DNA from: Bacteroidota bacterium
GTDB lineage: Bacteria > Bacteroidota > Bacteroidia > Bacteroidales > UBA1402
Direction: 5' to 3'
DNA: 5,622 nt
NCBI GenBank assembly: GCA_030706285.1
Contig: JAUZOU010000208.1
Span: 1 to 5,622, forward strand
Shown here: positions 1 through 5,622 of the stretch, piece by piece
How the letters are laid out: each line of letters begins with the position of its first letter
Position numbering within the stretch: position 1 is the stretch's first letter
The notes under the pieces: generated by a model
The model's database searches: none
Seen by the model: the letters and a program-made list of their open reading frames with translations, nothing else
What the model was told of the DNA's origin: nothing
Made by a program: the position numbers and the translations under genes

Positions 1-246
1 TGTAACCGTATCGGAAGGAATACTGGTTAATGTATCAGCCTTTAGTGTCAACGTCGCCCAGACTTTTGTACTGGCCAGAATATTCGGAAGAATACAACTT
101 GCCTCTTTCGTCGTAATTTTCTTCGTGTCGCTGCTGTCCGCTTTTGTCCAATAAGAAACGACATAGCCGGTAGCTTCTTCATTCTTCAACCATGACAAGG
201 CAACTGTCTTCATGGTTACTTCGCCAACGGTCGGGACAGCCGGTTT
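1..246 (-). other. Fibronectin type III domain 2 (partial)
   Basis: Residues 1613-1694 and beyond. It opens FKPAVPTVGEVTMKTVALSW with the core Trp at 1631, then GYVVSYWTKAD with Tyr at 1640, then a CILPNILASTKVWATLTLKA strand. The expected late 'Y.f.v.a' position is VWATLTLKA, a less typical version. The window edge cuts the domain near its last strand, so the rest of the protein is unseen. Confidence 0.7.
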
Positions 247-3200
247 GAACTGATTCATCGGCACTGTCTGAATCGTCTTGATATCAGACATGACACCTAG
301 CAAACCAGTGGAATCCATAGCCTGAACCGTGAAATAATAGTTGATGCCGGTTTTCAGGTTGGCAAATTTGCTGTTAAGTTCCGATAAGGTATCAACACTG
401 AAGCAAAGCGAATCTTTTAAGTACGGAATCTGTTGGTAAATAGGTCCGGTCACAGGATCATTGCCGATCGAATCACCCTTGCTGTAGAGTAACGTATCAG
501 CAGCACGGACAATATACCTGTTGGCTTCCCTGTTGGCATTCCAGCTGATGGTGATAGATTTCGAGCCGACCGTAGGGACAGAAATGGTCGGCTTACCCTC
601 ACCGGCAACATACGTTACGCCTGTTGTTACCAAGCACATACGAGCACAACCGCCTGAACTTGCCGTAGCATTGGCACTATTACGTTGGGTCAGCCAAGCC
701 ATACCGCCATAATAAGTACCTTCGCAAAGAACAAGCCGCTTACCCTGGATGGTATGATAATAAACGCCACTCTTATCGCAATGAGCCATCACAACCCATT
801 CCTGATTGTCTGCACCTGGAGTGTACGTTGCTGATGTCAATACAGTCGAGTCATTTGAATAGGTCAGATAACCACCGGTCAGACGATTCTGGAAAATATA
901 CCGTCCATTCGGAACCCGTTTTACTTTCCAATGACTGCCTTCGGTTGAAGATGGAGCAGAAGATGCATACACTTTATTGTCTCCTGAAACCTGACAATAA
1001 ACTTCTCCTGTATTCCGGGCTCCAATCTTGATGTAGCTGGTCGTCGTGTAATTCTGTATGTCAGCCTTTGTCAATGACAGCATCGGACAAATGACAAAGT
1101 CGGTTGTCGTAATGGTTCCATTCGCTACAGGCGTCAGTATCTTCATACTATCGACACGGATGGCTTTCTGATAATTGGTATCCTTATCGGAGACTCCCGG
1201 CCAGAATGTATAAATGCTCATGTAGTCATTACTTGAAGGGCTCGAAGCATTCAGAGAGATCTGCCATCCGATCGGACTAACAGACATGGCCAGTTTTCCA
1301 GTCGTGGAATTATACGTCAGGTATTTGCCTGAACCGGCATTCTTCAGATTCCAGACTTTATTGGTCGTATCGGCCAAAATCATCTGGTACTGTGCATACA
1401 ACGAATTGCTAAGGTCACACCACAGCGAATCTTTGTCATTACCGGCAATCTGTTTGTACAGGTTTGTATAGCCATTGGCACTGCCTGGACCAAACAACGC
1501 ATAGGTTCCGGCAAATGCTCCGGCACCAAGCATGGTCTGCTTGTCACGCAGATAGGGACTATATGTCGTGAACGTGTATGTCAGGGCATTGGCAACCAAC
1601 GTTTCGTCGTCCAGATTAACAATGGCAGCCGAGTCGATCGTCACCGTGTACGTCGTCTTGATGGCCAGGTCGACATCGAAAATCAACTGTTTACCGGTCG
1701 CTGTCGCAGGAGCAACCACACCGTTCACCTTAATGCCGTTGGCATTCTTGATGGCGATCTTTTGGTTGTAGGAAACCTTGATCATGGCACCGGTCGTATC
1801 GACAGCAGCCCCTGTTGGCAAAGCAGCCAGAACGACAGGTTTGATCGGTATCGTTAGTGAGAACAGGCTGAAGCTGCTGTCTGTACCAACGGTTAAGTAA
1901 TTGGACGTACCAACAACATTCAGTTTAAAGGTAGTATCATTAACCAAGAAACGGTAGTTGGATGCCGTTGCTCCCATTTTCCCGTTTGGTTGCAGATAAT
2001 TCGTACCGTTCATAAAGGTCACATGACCACTGGCATCTGTCTTGACTGTCCAGAGAGTCGATTTCTTCTGGGCAGCACCACTTCCCAATAAAGTGGTATC
2101 GGCATAAAGGGCTGATGTATCTGTAGCCACCAGGAACTTGCCCTTGTTGTTCAGCAGATAATCGGCAGAGACAGCGGTTTTGGCAGCATCAAAGGTATTC
2201 AGTGCTGAAACAACTGTATTATAGGCAGCCATCAGCTGACTGGACGTGGAAGACGCATTGTCATAAACGGATTTAGCTGAAGTGACAGCCGTAGCATACG
2301 TTGTCTTTGCACCGGCTTTGTAACCAAGAATGCCGGTTTCCGGTGTCTTGCCGCTTGCTAGTTGTTGCATCAACGGAAGAGCCTGACCAAGAACATTTTT
2401 ATTATAGACTTTGTAATAAGCTTCCTTTTCCTTTGCTTTTGTCACACTGACTTCAACGCTGTCCAAATAGACGGTCATGGATGTCGTGGAGCCATTGCCA
2501 GCAGTACCGACTCCACCAGCGTTCTGGTTGGCATTACGGTAAGTGGCAAAGTTTATGCGGGACAAAGACGCCGGAACCGTGCTGATGAACGGGAGGTTGG
2601 TTGCAGTAAAGCTATTCCCGTTACCTGTAATCGACAGGGAAACGATTACCTTATTCGTGAAGTCCAGACGTGCTTTGATCTTATAAGTTGTGTCAATCGG
2701 CATAGTGAGGGAGTCCTTTCCATAGGGCAACGTCCCAAGATTGGCAGCAATAGCTACATCTGGATTTCCCGGATTGGATCCTCCGATAGTCTGAGCCGGC
2801 TTCAGGTTCAGACAGTGAATGTGACATTTTTCACCCGGCCAGTTCTCTGTATATAGATAGAGTATGGAATTTCCGCTGGCATCTGTCAAATTCATTTCTT
2901 CCAGTTTGTTGGATTCCGTCATGACGGAAGAACTTTTCCAGACATAGGACACATCAACCATCGTTTCGGTGCCGGTCGTTGGCATAGTGACAGCAATGCC
3001 ACGATCACCGCTCCCTGAACCGGTCACTTTTAAAGCGCCTTTAATAGTATCTGTTATCGCAGCCGCACTGATGGTATTCAAGGCCGTCGAAACAAACTTG
3101 GTGTATTTATCGGTTCCCCACCCTGCCGGCAGCGTTGTTACATGTAGGTTAGGAAAATATTCCTGTACTTTGTAAACAAGACCAGGAACAGCAGCCAACA

Positions 3201-5082
3201 TAAATGTATTGATGGTATCAACTTTTACATAATTGGTTCTTGAGGCGAGATCATTCAGTTTAAACGTCGTGTCGTTGACCATCATGCGGTAGCTGGCAGC
3301 TGTCGCGCTCAATTTACCGGCGGCCGTCAGATACTTATTTTCGGAGATGAAAGATACATAACCTGAAGGATTGGTCGTTACAGTAAAGAATGTACCGAAA
3401 TTCTTATCAGTTACCCAGGTAGCCGACGTATCCGTAGCAAGCAAGTACTTGTTATTGACCGAAATGAGATATTCGTCACTGATCGGTAGTTTGGCGGCAT
3501 CGAAAGTAGCCATTGCCGTATTTAAACTTGTCCGGGCATTGGCAACATCCGTTGCTGTCGACAAATCATCGTCACGGATGAATTTGGCCGTCGCAATAGC
3601 ACCTGTCAGTGCATTCTGAGCGCCGGAAGCATAACCCAAAGCGCCTGCAGCAGGTTTGGTGCCGGCAGTCATCGTTGCTGCAAATGACAGATCATTGTTC
3701 AGATAATTGCTTTGGATCGTTTTTTCGTAAGCAGCTTCATTGAGACTGTCGATGGACGTCGTAAAAATATCGTCAAATTTATAGGCTAGATAGGCATTCG
3801 ATCCGTTACCGCTCGTACCGGTGCCGTTCGAGTTGGCTGACGCATTCCGGTAAGTGGCGCAACTGATTTTTGCAAGGCTGGTCGGAACTGTTGTTATAAA
3901 CGGTAAATTATAAACAGTCACAGAATCCGTTCCGGAAACGACCTTCAGTGAAACGATTTTCTTGGCCGCAAAATCCATTCTGGCAATAATATGATACCAG
4001 TTAGTATTGACCCCAAAATTGTGAGCCGTCGTCGATTGGCCGAACAACGTATTCTTGTTGGCATTGATCGCAACCAACGGTACATCTCTGTTGGATCCTG
4101 ATGGAATCGTCGTCGGAGACAGGTTCAGACAGTGGAAATGGTTGCTGGAGCCAGTCCAGTTTTCTGTATAAAAATATAAGATACAATTTCCGGAAGCATC
4201 GCAGAAATTCATATCAACCAGTTTGTTGGCTTCCGATCCAGGATTGCCGGTAAACCATTTGAAATCAAGCTGGACATATTTTTCACTTCCGGAAGTCGGA
4301 ATGGTAACGCCTGCACCTCTGTTGCCACTTCCGCTGCCTGTTACCGTCATAACCTGATTAACAGTATCAATAATCGCTGTGGCAGAGGCTGCTGTACCTG
4401 TGGTTGGAGGTATCGCAGAAGTCGTAACAACATAATACGTAGATTGGGCAAAGCCATGGACCAACGCTGTCGAACCAGTCGTATGTGTACTGAAATTCTC
4501 ATTGATCATAGCCGAGTCAAGAATCGGCGATTTGGCACTTCTGACCTTAATGGCACGGAAATGCAAACCTCCGGTCGTGGTAAATGTAGCTGTACCAGCT
4601 GTCGTGACAAGAAACTTGTTGTAAAGAGAATCCGTTGATGTGGCAAGAGCATTTAACCGGGTCAGGTTAGATGACGTTGTGACGCCGCGGGCTGTCGTCG
4701 AACTGGCGGTCAAGGTTACCATATAGATGGTATCTCCGACCAGGCAATTCGGGACATACAGCTTAAGGCCTGAACCATTAAGCATCAGCCTGTCCGGATT
4801 CGTACCAAAGTCAATACGGACTTTGCTTGCACTGGTAGCTCCAAAAGTCAGGCCATTTGTTTCCACAATGGGAACCCCCTTGGCCTTTAGCGTCGAGCCA
4901 TCAGTAATGGCTACCCGGTTCGAAAACCGGGTGCTGGATTCTTTGACCCAGTTGACAACGGTATCCGCCGTCAGACTGTCAATTGTCGCCGCACTCCATT
5001 TTCGAAGATTCCAGCTCCTGTCCGCAAACAGGGTGCTCGTTGCCATGAGCAGCATTAAAGCAAGGAGTAGTGATTTTTTCAT
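1..5082 (-). CDS. Large secreted multidomain protein (partial, C-terminus beyond window)
   Basis: An uninterrupted frame of 1694 codons runs from an ATG at 5082 to the left edge without a stop. Codon phase was checked at many conserved motifs and no frameshift was seen. Residues 1-20 form a type I signal peptide: MKK, a Leu/Met-rich core, then likely cleavage after LFA at A20. Domains in order are: beta-rich N-terminal module (22-182), unit 1 (192-634), unit 2 (639-1076), Big_5/SbsA Ig-like domain (about 1078-1173), ricin-type lectin-like region (1174-1490), Fn3 (1497-1606) and Fn3 (1613 onward). The protein is rich in Thr, Ser, Ala and Asn. No lipobox is seen, so it is probably exported to the periplasm and possibly to the surface. 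Any type IX sorting domain would lie beyond the edge. An in-frame upstream ATG at 5115 would add 11 residues, but the start at 5082 gives the more typical signal peptide. All visible modules suggest binding or adhesion. A catalytic domain could still follow, because related N-terminal modules occur on pectate-lyase-like proteins. Function is unassigned. Confidence 0.93.
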   Translation of the reverse strand, partial: MKKSLLLALMLLMATSTLFADRSWNLRKWSAATIDSLTADTVVNWVKESSTRFSNRVAITDGSTLKAKGVPIVETNGLTFGATSASKVRIDFGTNPDRLMLNGSGLKLYVPNCLVGDTIYMVTLTASSTTARGVTTSSNLTRLNALATSTDSLYNKFLVTTAGTATFTTTGGLHFRAIKVRSAKSPILDSAMINENFSTHTTGSTALVHGFAQSTYYVVTTSAIPPTTGTAASATAIIDTVNQVMTVTGSGSGNRGAGVTIPTSGSEKYVQLDFKWFTGNPGSEANKLVDMNFCDASGNCILYFYTENWTGSSNHFHCLNLSPTTIPSGSNRDVPLVAINANKNTLFGQSTTAHNFGVNTNWYHIIARMDFAAKKIVSLKVVSGTDSVTVYNLPFITTVPTSLAKISCATYRNASANSNGTGTSGNGSNAYLAYKFDDIFTTSIDSLNEAAYEKTIQSNYLNNDLSFAATMTAGTKPAAGALGYASGAQNALTGAIATAKFIRDDDLSTATDVANARTSLNTAMATFDAAKLPISDEYLISVNNKYLLATDTSATWVTDKNFGTFFTVTTNPSGYVSFISENKYLTAAGKLSATAASYRMMVNDTTFKLNDLASRTNYVKVDTINTFMLAAVPGLVYKVQEYFPNLHVTTLPAGWGTDKYTKFVSTALNTISAAAITDTIKGALKVTGSGSGDRGIAVTMPTTGTETMVDVSYVWKSSSVMTESNKLEEMNLTDASGNSILYLYTENWPGEKCHIHCLNLKPAQTIGGSNPGNPDVAIAANLGTLPYGKDSLTMPIDTTYKIKARLDFTNKVIVSLSITGNGNSFTATNLPFISTVPASLSRINFATYRNANQNAGGVGTAGNGSTTSMTVYLDSVEVSVTKAKEKEAYYKVYNKNVLGQALPLMQQLASGKTPETGILGYKAGAKTTYATAVTSAKSVYDNASSTSSQLMAAYNTVVSALNTFDAAKTAVSADYLLNNKGKFLVATDTSALYADTTLLGSGAAQKKSTLWTVKTDASGHVTFMNGTNYLQPNGKMGATASNYRFLVNDTTFKLNVVGTSNYLTVGTDSSFSLFSLTIPIKPVVLAALPTGAAVDTTGAMIKVSYNQKIAIKNANGIKVNGVVAPATATGKQLIFDVDLAIKTTYTVTIDSAAIVNLDDETLVANALTYTFTTYSPYLRDKQTMLGAGAFAGTYALFGPGSANGYTNLYKQIAGNDKDSLWCDLSNSLYAQYQMILADTTNKVWNLKNAGSGKYLTYNSTTGKLAMSVSPIGWQISLNASSPSSNDYMSIYTFWPGVSDKDTNYQKAIRVDSMKILTPVANGTITTTDFVICPMLSLTKADIQNYTTTSYIKIGARNTGEVYCQVSGDNKVYASSAPSSTEGSHWKVKRVPNGRYIFQNRLTGGYLTYSNDSTVLTSATYTPGADNQEWVVMAHCDKSGVYYHTIQGKRLVLCEGTYYGGMAWLTQRNSANATASSGGCARMCLVTTGVTYVAGEGKPTISVPTVGSKSITISWNANREANRYIVRAADTLLYSKGDSIGNDPVTGPIYQQIPYLKDSLCFSVDTLSELNSKFANLKTGINYYFTVQAMDSTGLLGVMSDIKTIQTVPMNQFKPAVPTVGEVTMKTVALSWLKNEEATGYVVSYWTKADSSDTKKITTKEASCILPNILASTKVWATLTLKADTLTSIPSDTVT
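265..594 (-). other. Fibronectin type III domain 1
   Basis: Residues about 1497-1606 of the large protein. It shows the Fn3 pattern: a proline-containing first strand (KPTISVPTVG), then SITISWNA with the core Trp at 1514, RYIVRAAD with the C-strand Tyr at 1523, a LKTGINYYFTVQAMDS strand with the 'L.tg..Y.f.V.A.D' signature, and a closing SDIKTIQT strand. The domain carries a longer than usual loop between strands C and E. Fn3 domains in bacterial extracellular proteins mostly serve as spacers between binding or catalytic modules. Confidence 0.8.
598..1563 (-). other. Ricin-type (beta-trefoil) lectin-like region
   Basis: Residues about 1174-1495 of the large protein. Repeated trefoil-like elements are visible: VWNLKNAGSGKYLTYNSTTG (W1244), then HWKVKRVPNGRYIFQNRLTG followed by GYLTYSND (W1385), then NQEWVVM (W1429, a degenerate Q-x-W) followed by GVYYHTIQGKRLVL. 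Spacing between W1385 and W1429 is 44 residues, which fits one beta-trefoil lobe. Ricin-type trefoils commonly bind sugars, so glycan binding is a reasonable inference. The stretch before W1244 (SPYLRDKQTM to QYQMIL) fits less well and may be linker or a divergent lobe. A Cys-containing GGCARMC stretch ends the region. Confidence 0.6.
1564..1851 (-). other. Big_5 / SbsA-type Ig-like domain
   Basis: Residues about 1078-1173 of the large protein. The segment starts IPIKPVVLAALPTGAAVDTTG and continues with MIKVSYNQKIAIKN, then a LIFDVDLAIKTTYTVTID strand pair and a final LTYTFTT strand. This order (P-x-G-A..V....-I.V.F...I.......V.G......L.F.....L...T.YT.TI....I......A....Y.F.T) is the usual signature of bacterial SbsA Ig-like domains, which act as spacers in secreted and S-layer-like proteins. 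It separates the duplicated units from the lectin-like region. Confidence 0.75.
1855..3168 (-). repeat. Intragenic duplicated unit 2 (about 438 residues)
   Basis: Residues 639-1076 of the large protein, the second copy of the same three-part unit. Its beta-sandwich-like part (639-881) has VTGSGSGDRG at 686, YTENW at 744, HCLNL around C757 and ATYRNA around Y848. The helical part (882-971) begins with a charged KAKEKEAYYK stretch and ends NTFDAAK. The trefoil-like part (972-1076) has YLLNNKGKFLVATD, NGTNYLQPNGK and VNDTTFKLN around D1049. Motif spacing to unit 1 is 439 residues through most of the beta-sandwich, with small indels elsewhere. The copies have diverged clearly at both protein and synonymous-codon level, so the duplication is old. 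Confidence 0.85.
3181..4509 (-). repeat. Intragenic duplicated unit 1 (about 443 residues)
   Basis: Residues 192-634 of the large protein. It begins with a beta-sandwich-like domain (192-445), which carries VTGSGSGNRG at 247, YTENW at 305, HCLNL around C318 and ATYRNA around Y411. A helical segment (446-533) follows: Ala-rich, ending AMATFDAAK, like a FIVAR domain. The last part (535-634) is a beta-trefoil-like segment with repeated 'xxNKYLxxxx' strands, then VNDTTFKLN around D604. The same motifs recur in the same order in unit 2, about 437-446 residues later. The beta-sandwich part resembles concanavalin-like (LamG-type) folds in pattern, but no catalytic pair is evident. Confidence 0.85.
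4539..5022 (-). other. N-terminal beta-rich module of the large protein
   Basis: This covers residues about 22-182 of the large protein, directly after the signal peptide. It opens with RSWNLRKWSAATIDSL and contains a GLTFG stretch (after VPIVETN), a NGSGLKLYVP stretch, a TARGVTTSSNLT stretch and a closing GGLHFRAIKV strand. From memory this pattern (R-x-W-[DN]-x-x-x-W-S-x-A-T at the start, 'TTGGL' plus a short strand at the end) matches the uncharacterised modules preceding pectate-lyase-like or beta-helix domains in Bacteroidota secreted proteins. The role is unknown; such modules are presumed to be carbohydrate-binding or structural. The family match is by pattern memory, not by a search. 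Confidence 0.55.
4913..4932 (-). other. Perfect hairpin with UUCG loop inside the coding region
   Basis: The minus strand reads ACCCGGTT, TTCG, AACCGGGT: an 8-bp perfect stem closed by a UUCG tetraloop in mRNA (closing pair U-A rather than the classic C-G). It spans residues 51-57 (T-R-F-S-N-R-V) about 150 nt after the start codon. It is stable enough to form, but coding of the repeated Arg/Asn residues can explain it. No regulatory role is shown. Confidence 0.4.
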
Positions 5083-5161
5083 GAATGATTGAATTAAGGT
5101 TAGTTGATTTCGCATCCTGAATGGGAACCGTCTCTTGTAAATAACCGGACAGTTCAAAAAA

Positions 5162-5169
5162 CAAAAATA
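5162..5169 (-). promoter_or_regulatory. Bacteroidota -7 promoter element for the large gene
   Basis: The minus strand reads TATTTTTG, an exact match to the Bacteroidota -7 consensus TAnnTTTG. It lies 80 nt upstream of the ATG at 5082, so transcription would start near 5155 and give a leader of roughly 75 nt. No good -33 TTTG is found at the proper distance (about 5187-5196); the only nearby TTG (5182-5184) is too close. A weak -33 box fits a promoter that needs an activator. The match is short and the region is A/T-rich, so chance is possible. Confidence 0.55.
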
Positions 5170-5195
5170 GAATCTTTGGTACAAGAAGTTAGTTC

Positions 5196-5227
5196 GAAAT
5201 TTGGCAAAAAGCTTATGAAATTTGGCA
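5196..5227. promoter_or_regulatory. Direct repeat, candidate activator operator
   Basis: GAAATTTGGCA occurs perfectly at 5196-5206 and again at 5217-5227, a 21-bp period or two helical turns. The match extends to 14 of 15 when the next four bases are included (AAAA against CAAA). AraC-family proteins are known to bind tandem half-sites spaced about 21 bp on one face of the helix. The repeat starts 27 bp upstream of the -7 element, next to where a -33 box would be, as expected for an activator site. Binding by the neighbouring regulator is inference. Confidence 0.5.
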
Positions 5228-5310
5228 CAAACTAAATCCAACTTGTCTTAACAATAAGCCAACTCATCAGCATTGACAGGTTGAAACAGGTCATACAGGA
5301 GCATAACAAC

Positions 5311-5349
5311 AAAAGGCATGTTCAGGTTCATCACCTGGACATGCCTTTT
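5311..5349 (-). terminator. Rho-independent terminator after the regulator gene
   Basis: Two 17-nt arms (5311-5327 and 5333-5349) pair around a 5-nt loop at 5328-5332. All positions pair except one: 5322/5338 is a G-U wobble when read on the plus strand and an A-C mismatch on the minus strand. The outer four pairs are A-T, so on the minus strand the stem ends in CCTTTT followed by GTTGTT, a serviceable U-rich tail. It lies 45 bp past the regulator's stop codon. It should end the regulator transcript, which makes the large gene a separate transcription unit. The symmetric A/T flanks could also allow function in the opposite direction, but nothing is transcribed that way here. Confidence 0.75.
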
Positions 5350-5394
5350 GCTGTTCTTACCATTTTTCCCTAAAAAAAGCAATCAATTTCTTTG

Positions 5395-5622
5395 TCAGTC
5401 TGACTCCGGACGGATACCGTGCAACACTTGGTCTTTATAGGCCGAAGGCGTCATCCCATATTTCTGCCTGAAGCATTTGCTGAAATAACGTGCATCGTTC
5501 ATCCCAATCTGGAAACTGACTTCCGACACATTGAATTTACCGGTTTCAAGCAGTTCCGTAGCCCGTTTGATTCGAGTTTCCTTGATAAATTCTATCGGCG
5601 AAAGTCCCAGCAAGCCCTTCAA
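5395..5622 (-). CDS. AraC-family / HTCS regulator, C-terminal DNA-binding domain (partial)
   Basis: The last 75 codons of a minus-strand gene, with a TGA stop at 5395-5397; the 5' part lies beyond the right edge. The fragment holds most of an AraC-type double helix-turn-helix. The end of the first HTH region reads LGLSPIEFIKETRIKRATELL (fragment residues 5-25, the connecting helix included), then the second HTH VSEVSFQIGMNDARYFSKCF (32-51), ending YGMTPSAYK (55-63). The N-D-x-x-Y-F-S-[RK]-C-F and [FY]-G-M-[ST]-P-S-x-Y patterns are typical of the output domain of Bacteroides hybrid two-component systems, though a stand-alone AraC regulator cannot be excluded. The TTG at the very edge is an internal Leu codon, not a start, since family members continue upstream there. 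The protein would bind DNA in the cytoplasm or at the inner membrane. Its likely targets are promoters of neighbouring genes, perhaps the large secreted protein. Confidence 0.9.
   Translation of the reverse strand: MKGLLGLSPIEFIKETRIKRATELLETGKFNVSEVSFQIGMNDARYFSKCFRQKYGMTPSAYKDQVLHGIRPESD

Larger units (their letters stand above)
5083..5394. other. Intergenic region between the regulator and the large gene
   Basis: This 312-bp stretch separates the regulator's stop from the large gene's start, both on the minus strand. It contains, in transcription order, a terminator hairpin (5311-5349), a 21-bp-period direct repeat (5196-5227), a -7 promoter element (5162-5169) and an A/T-rich leader of about 75 nt. 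The frame of the large gene stays open upstream of its ATG as far as a TAA at 5248-5250, but with no initiation codon better supported than 5082. I see no gene, tRNA or mobile element here. Confidence 0.8.

Noticed and set aside
2362..2856. Plus-strand open frame of 164 codons
   Set aside because: It lies wholly antisense to the large minus-strand gene, over conserved motifs of unit 2. The translation has no recognisable domain and no promoter or ribosome binding context was seen.
4001..4186. Minus-strand open frame of 61 codons
   Set aside because: It is out of frame with, and inside, the conserved beta-sandwich coding of unit 1, where the YTENW and HCLNL motifs fix the true frame.
1855..4509. 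Recent duplication or repeat-driven assembly artefact
   Set aside because: The two units differ at many amino acids and synonymous sites and contain indels, so they are genuine diverged paralogous segments and not an assembly duplication.
4727..5092. Plus-strand open frame of 121 codons
   Set aside because: It is antisense to the signal peptide and N-terminal module of the large gene. The product shows no coherent domain pattern, so it is a shadow of the real frame.
4979..5164. Minus-strand open frame of 61 codons across the start of the large gene
   Set aside because: It is in a different frame from the signal-peptide-bearing start at 5082 and overlaps it. The translation looks non-native, and its ATG (5164) falls within the candidate promoter's -7 element.
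5620..5622. TTG as a start codon for the regulator fragment
   Set aside because: A 75-residue protein starting there would lack the start of the first helix-turn-helix. AraC-type domains continue upstream through this position, so TTG is read as an internal Leu.
1..5622. CRISPR array, tRNA/rRNA genes, insertion sequence ends
   Set aside because: No regularly spaced identical repeats, cloverleaf-like segments or transposase-type coding were seen on either strand.

Overview
The window looks like chromosomal DNA from a Bacteroidota bacterium, probably order Bacteroidales. The grounds are an AraC-type output domain of the kind found in Bacteroides hybrid two-component regulators, an exact TAnnTTTG promoter element, no strong Shine-Dalgarno before the large gene, and a large Thr/Ser/Asn-rich secreted multidomain protein typical of this phylum. 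Genus cannot be told from the sequence.

Layout: almost the whole window (1-5082) is one uninterrupted minus-strand reading frame of at least 1694 codons. It starts at 5082 and runs off the left edge. It encodes an exported protein with a signal peptide and an N-terminal beta-rich module resembling those at the front of Bacteroidota pectate-lyase-like proteins. Then come two divergent copies of a ~440-residue unit (beta-sandwich-like domain, FIVAR-like helical segment, beta-trefoil-like segment). These are followed by an SbsA/Big_5-type Ig-like domain, a larger ricin-type (beta-trefoil) lectin-like region and two fibronectin type III domains, the second cut by the window edge. No catalytic domain is visible in the part seen. 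I recognise the domains, not the protein, so no gene symbol is given.

The 312-bp intergenic region (5083-5394) holds a terminator hairpin for the upstream gene, an 11-bp perfect direct repeat with 21-bp period, a -7 promoter element and a short 5' leader. At the right edge (5395-5622) is the C-terminal end of an AraC-family/HTCS regulator gene on the same strand.

Inference: the regulator may control the large gene through the direct repeat, which sits just upstream of the candidate promoter. The arrangement is that of a regulated surface-protein or glycan-related locus, but no SusC/SusD gene and no enzyme lie inside the window. The plus strand appears to carry no genes; its open frames are antisense shadows of the large gene.
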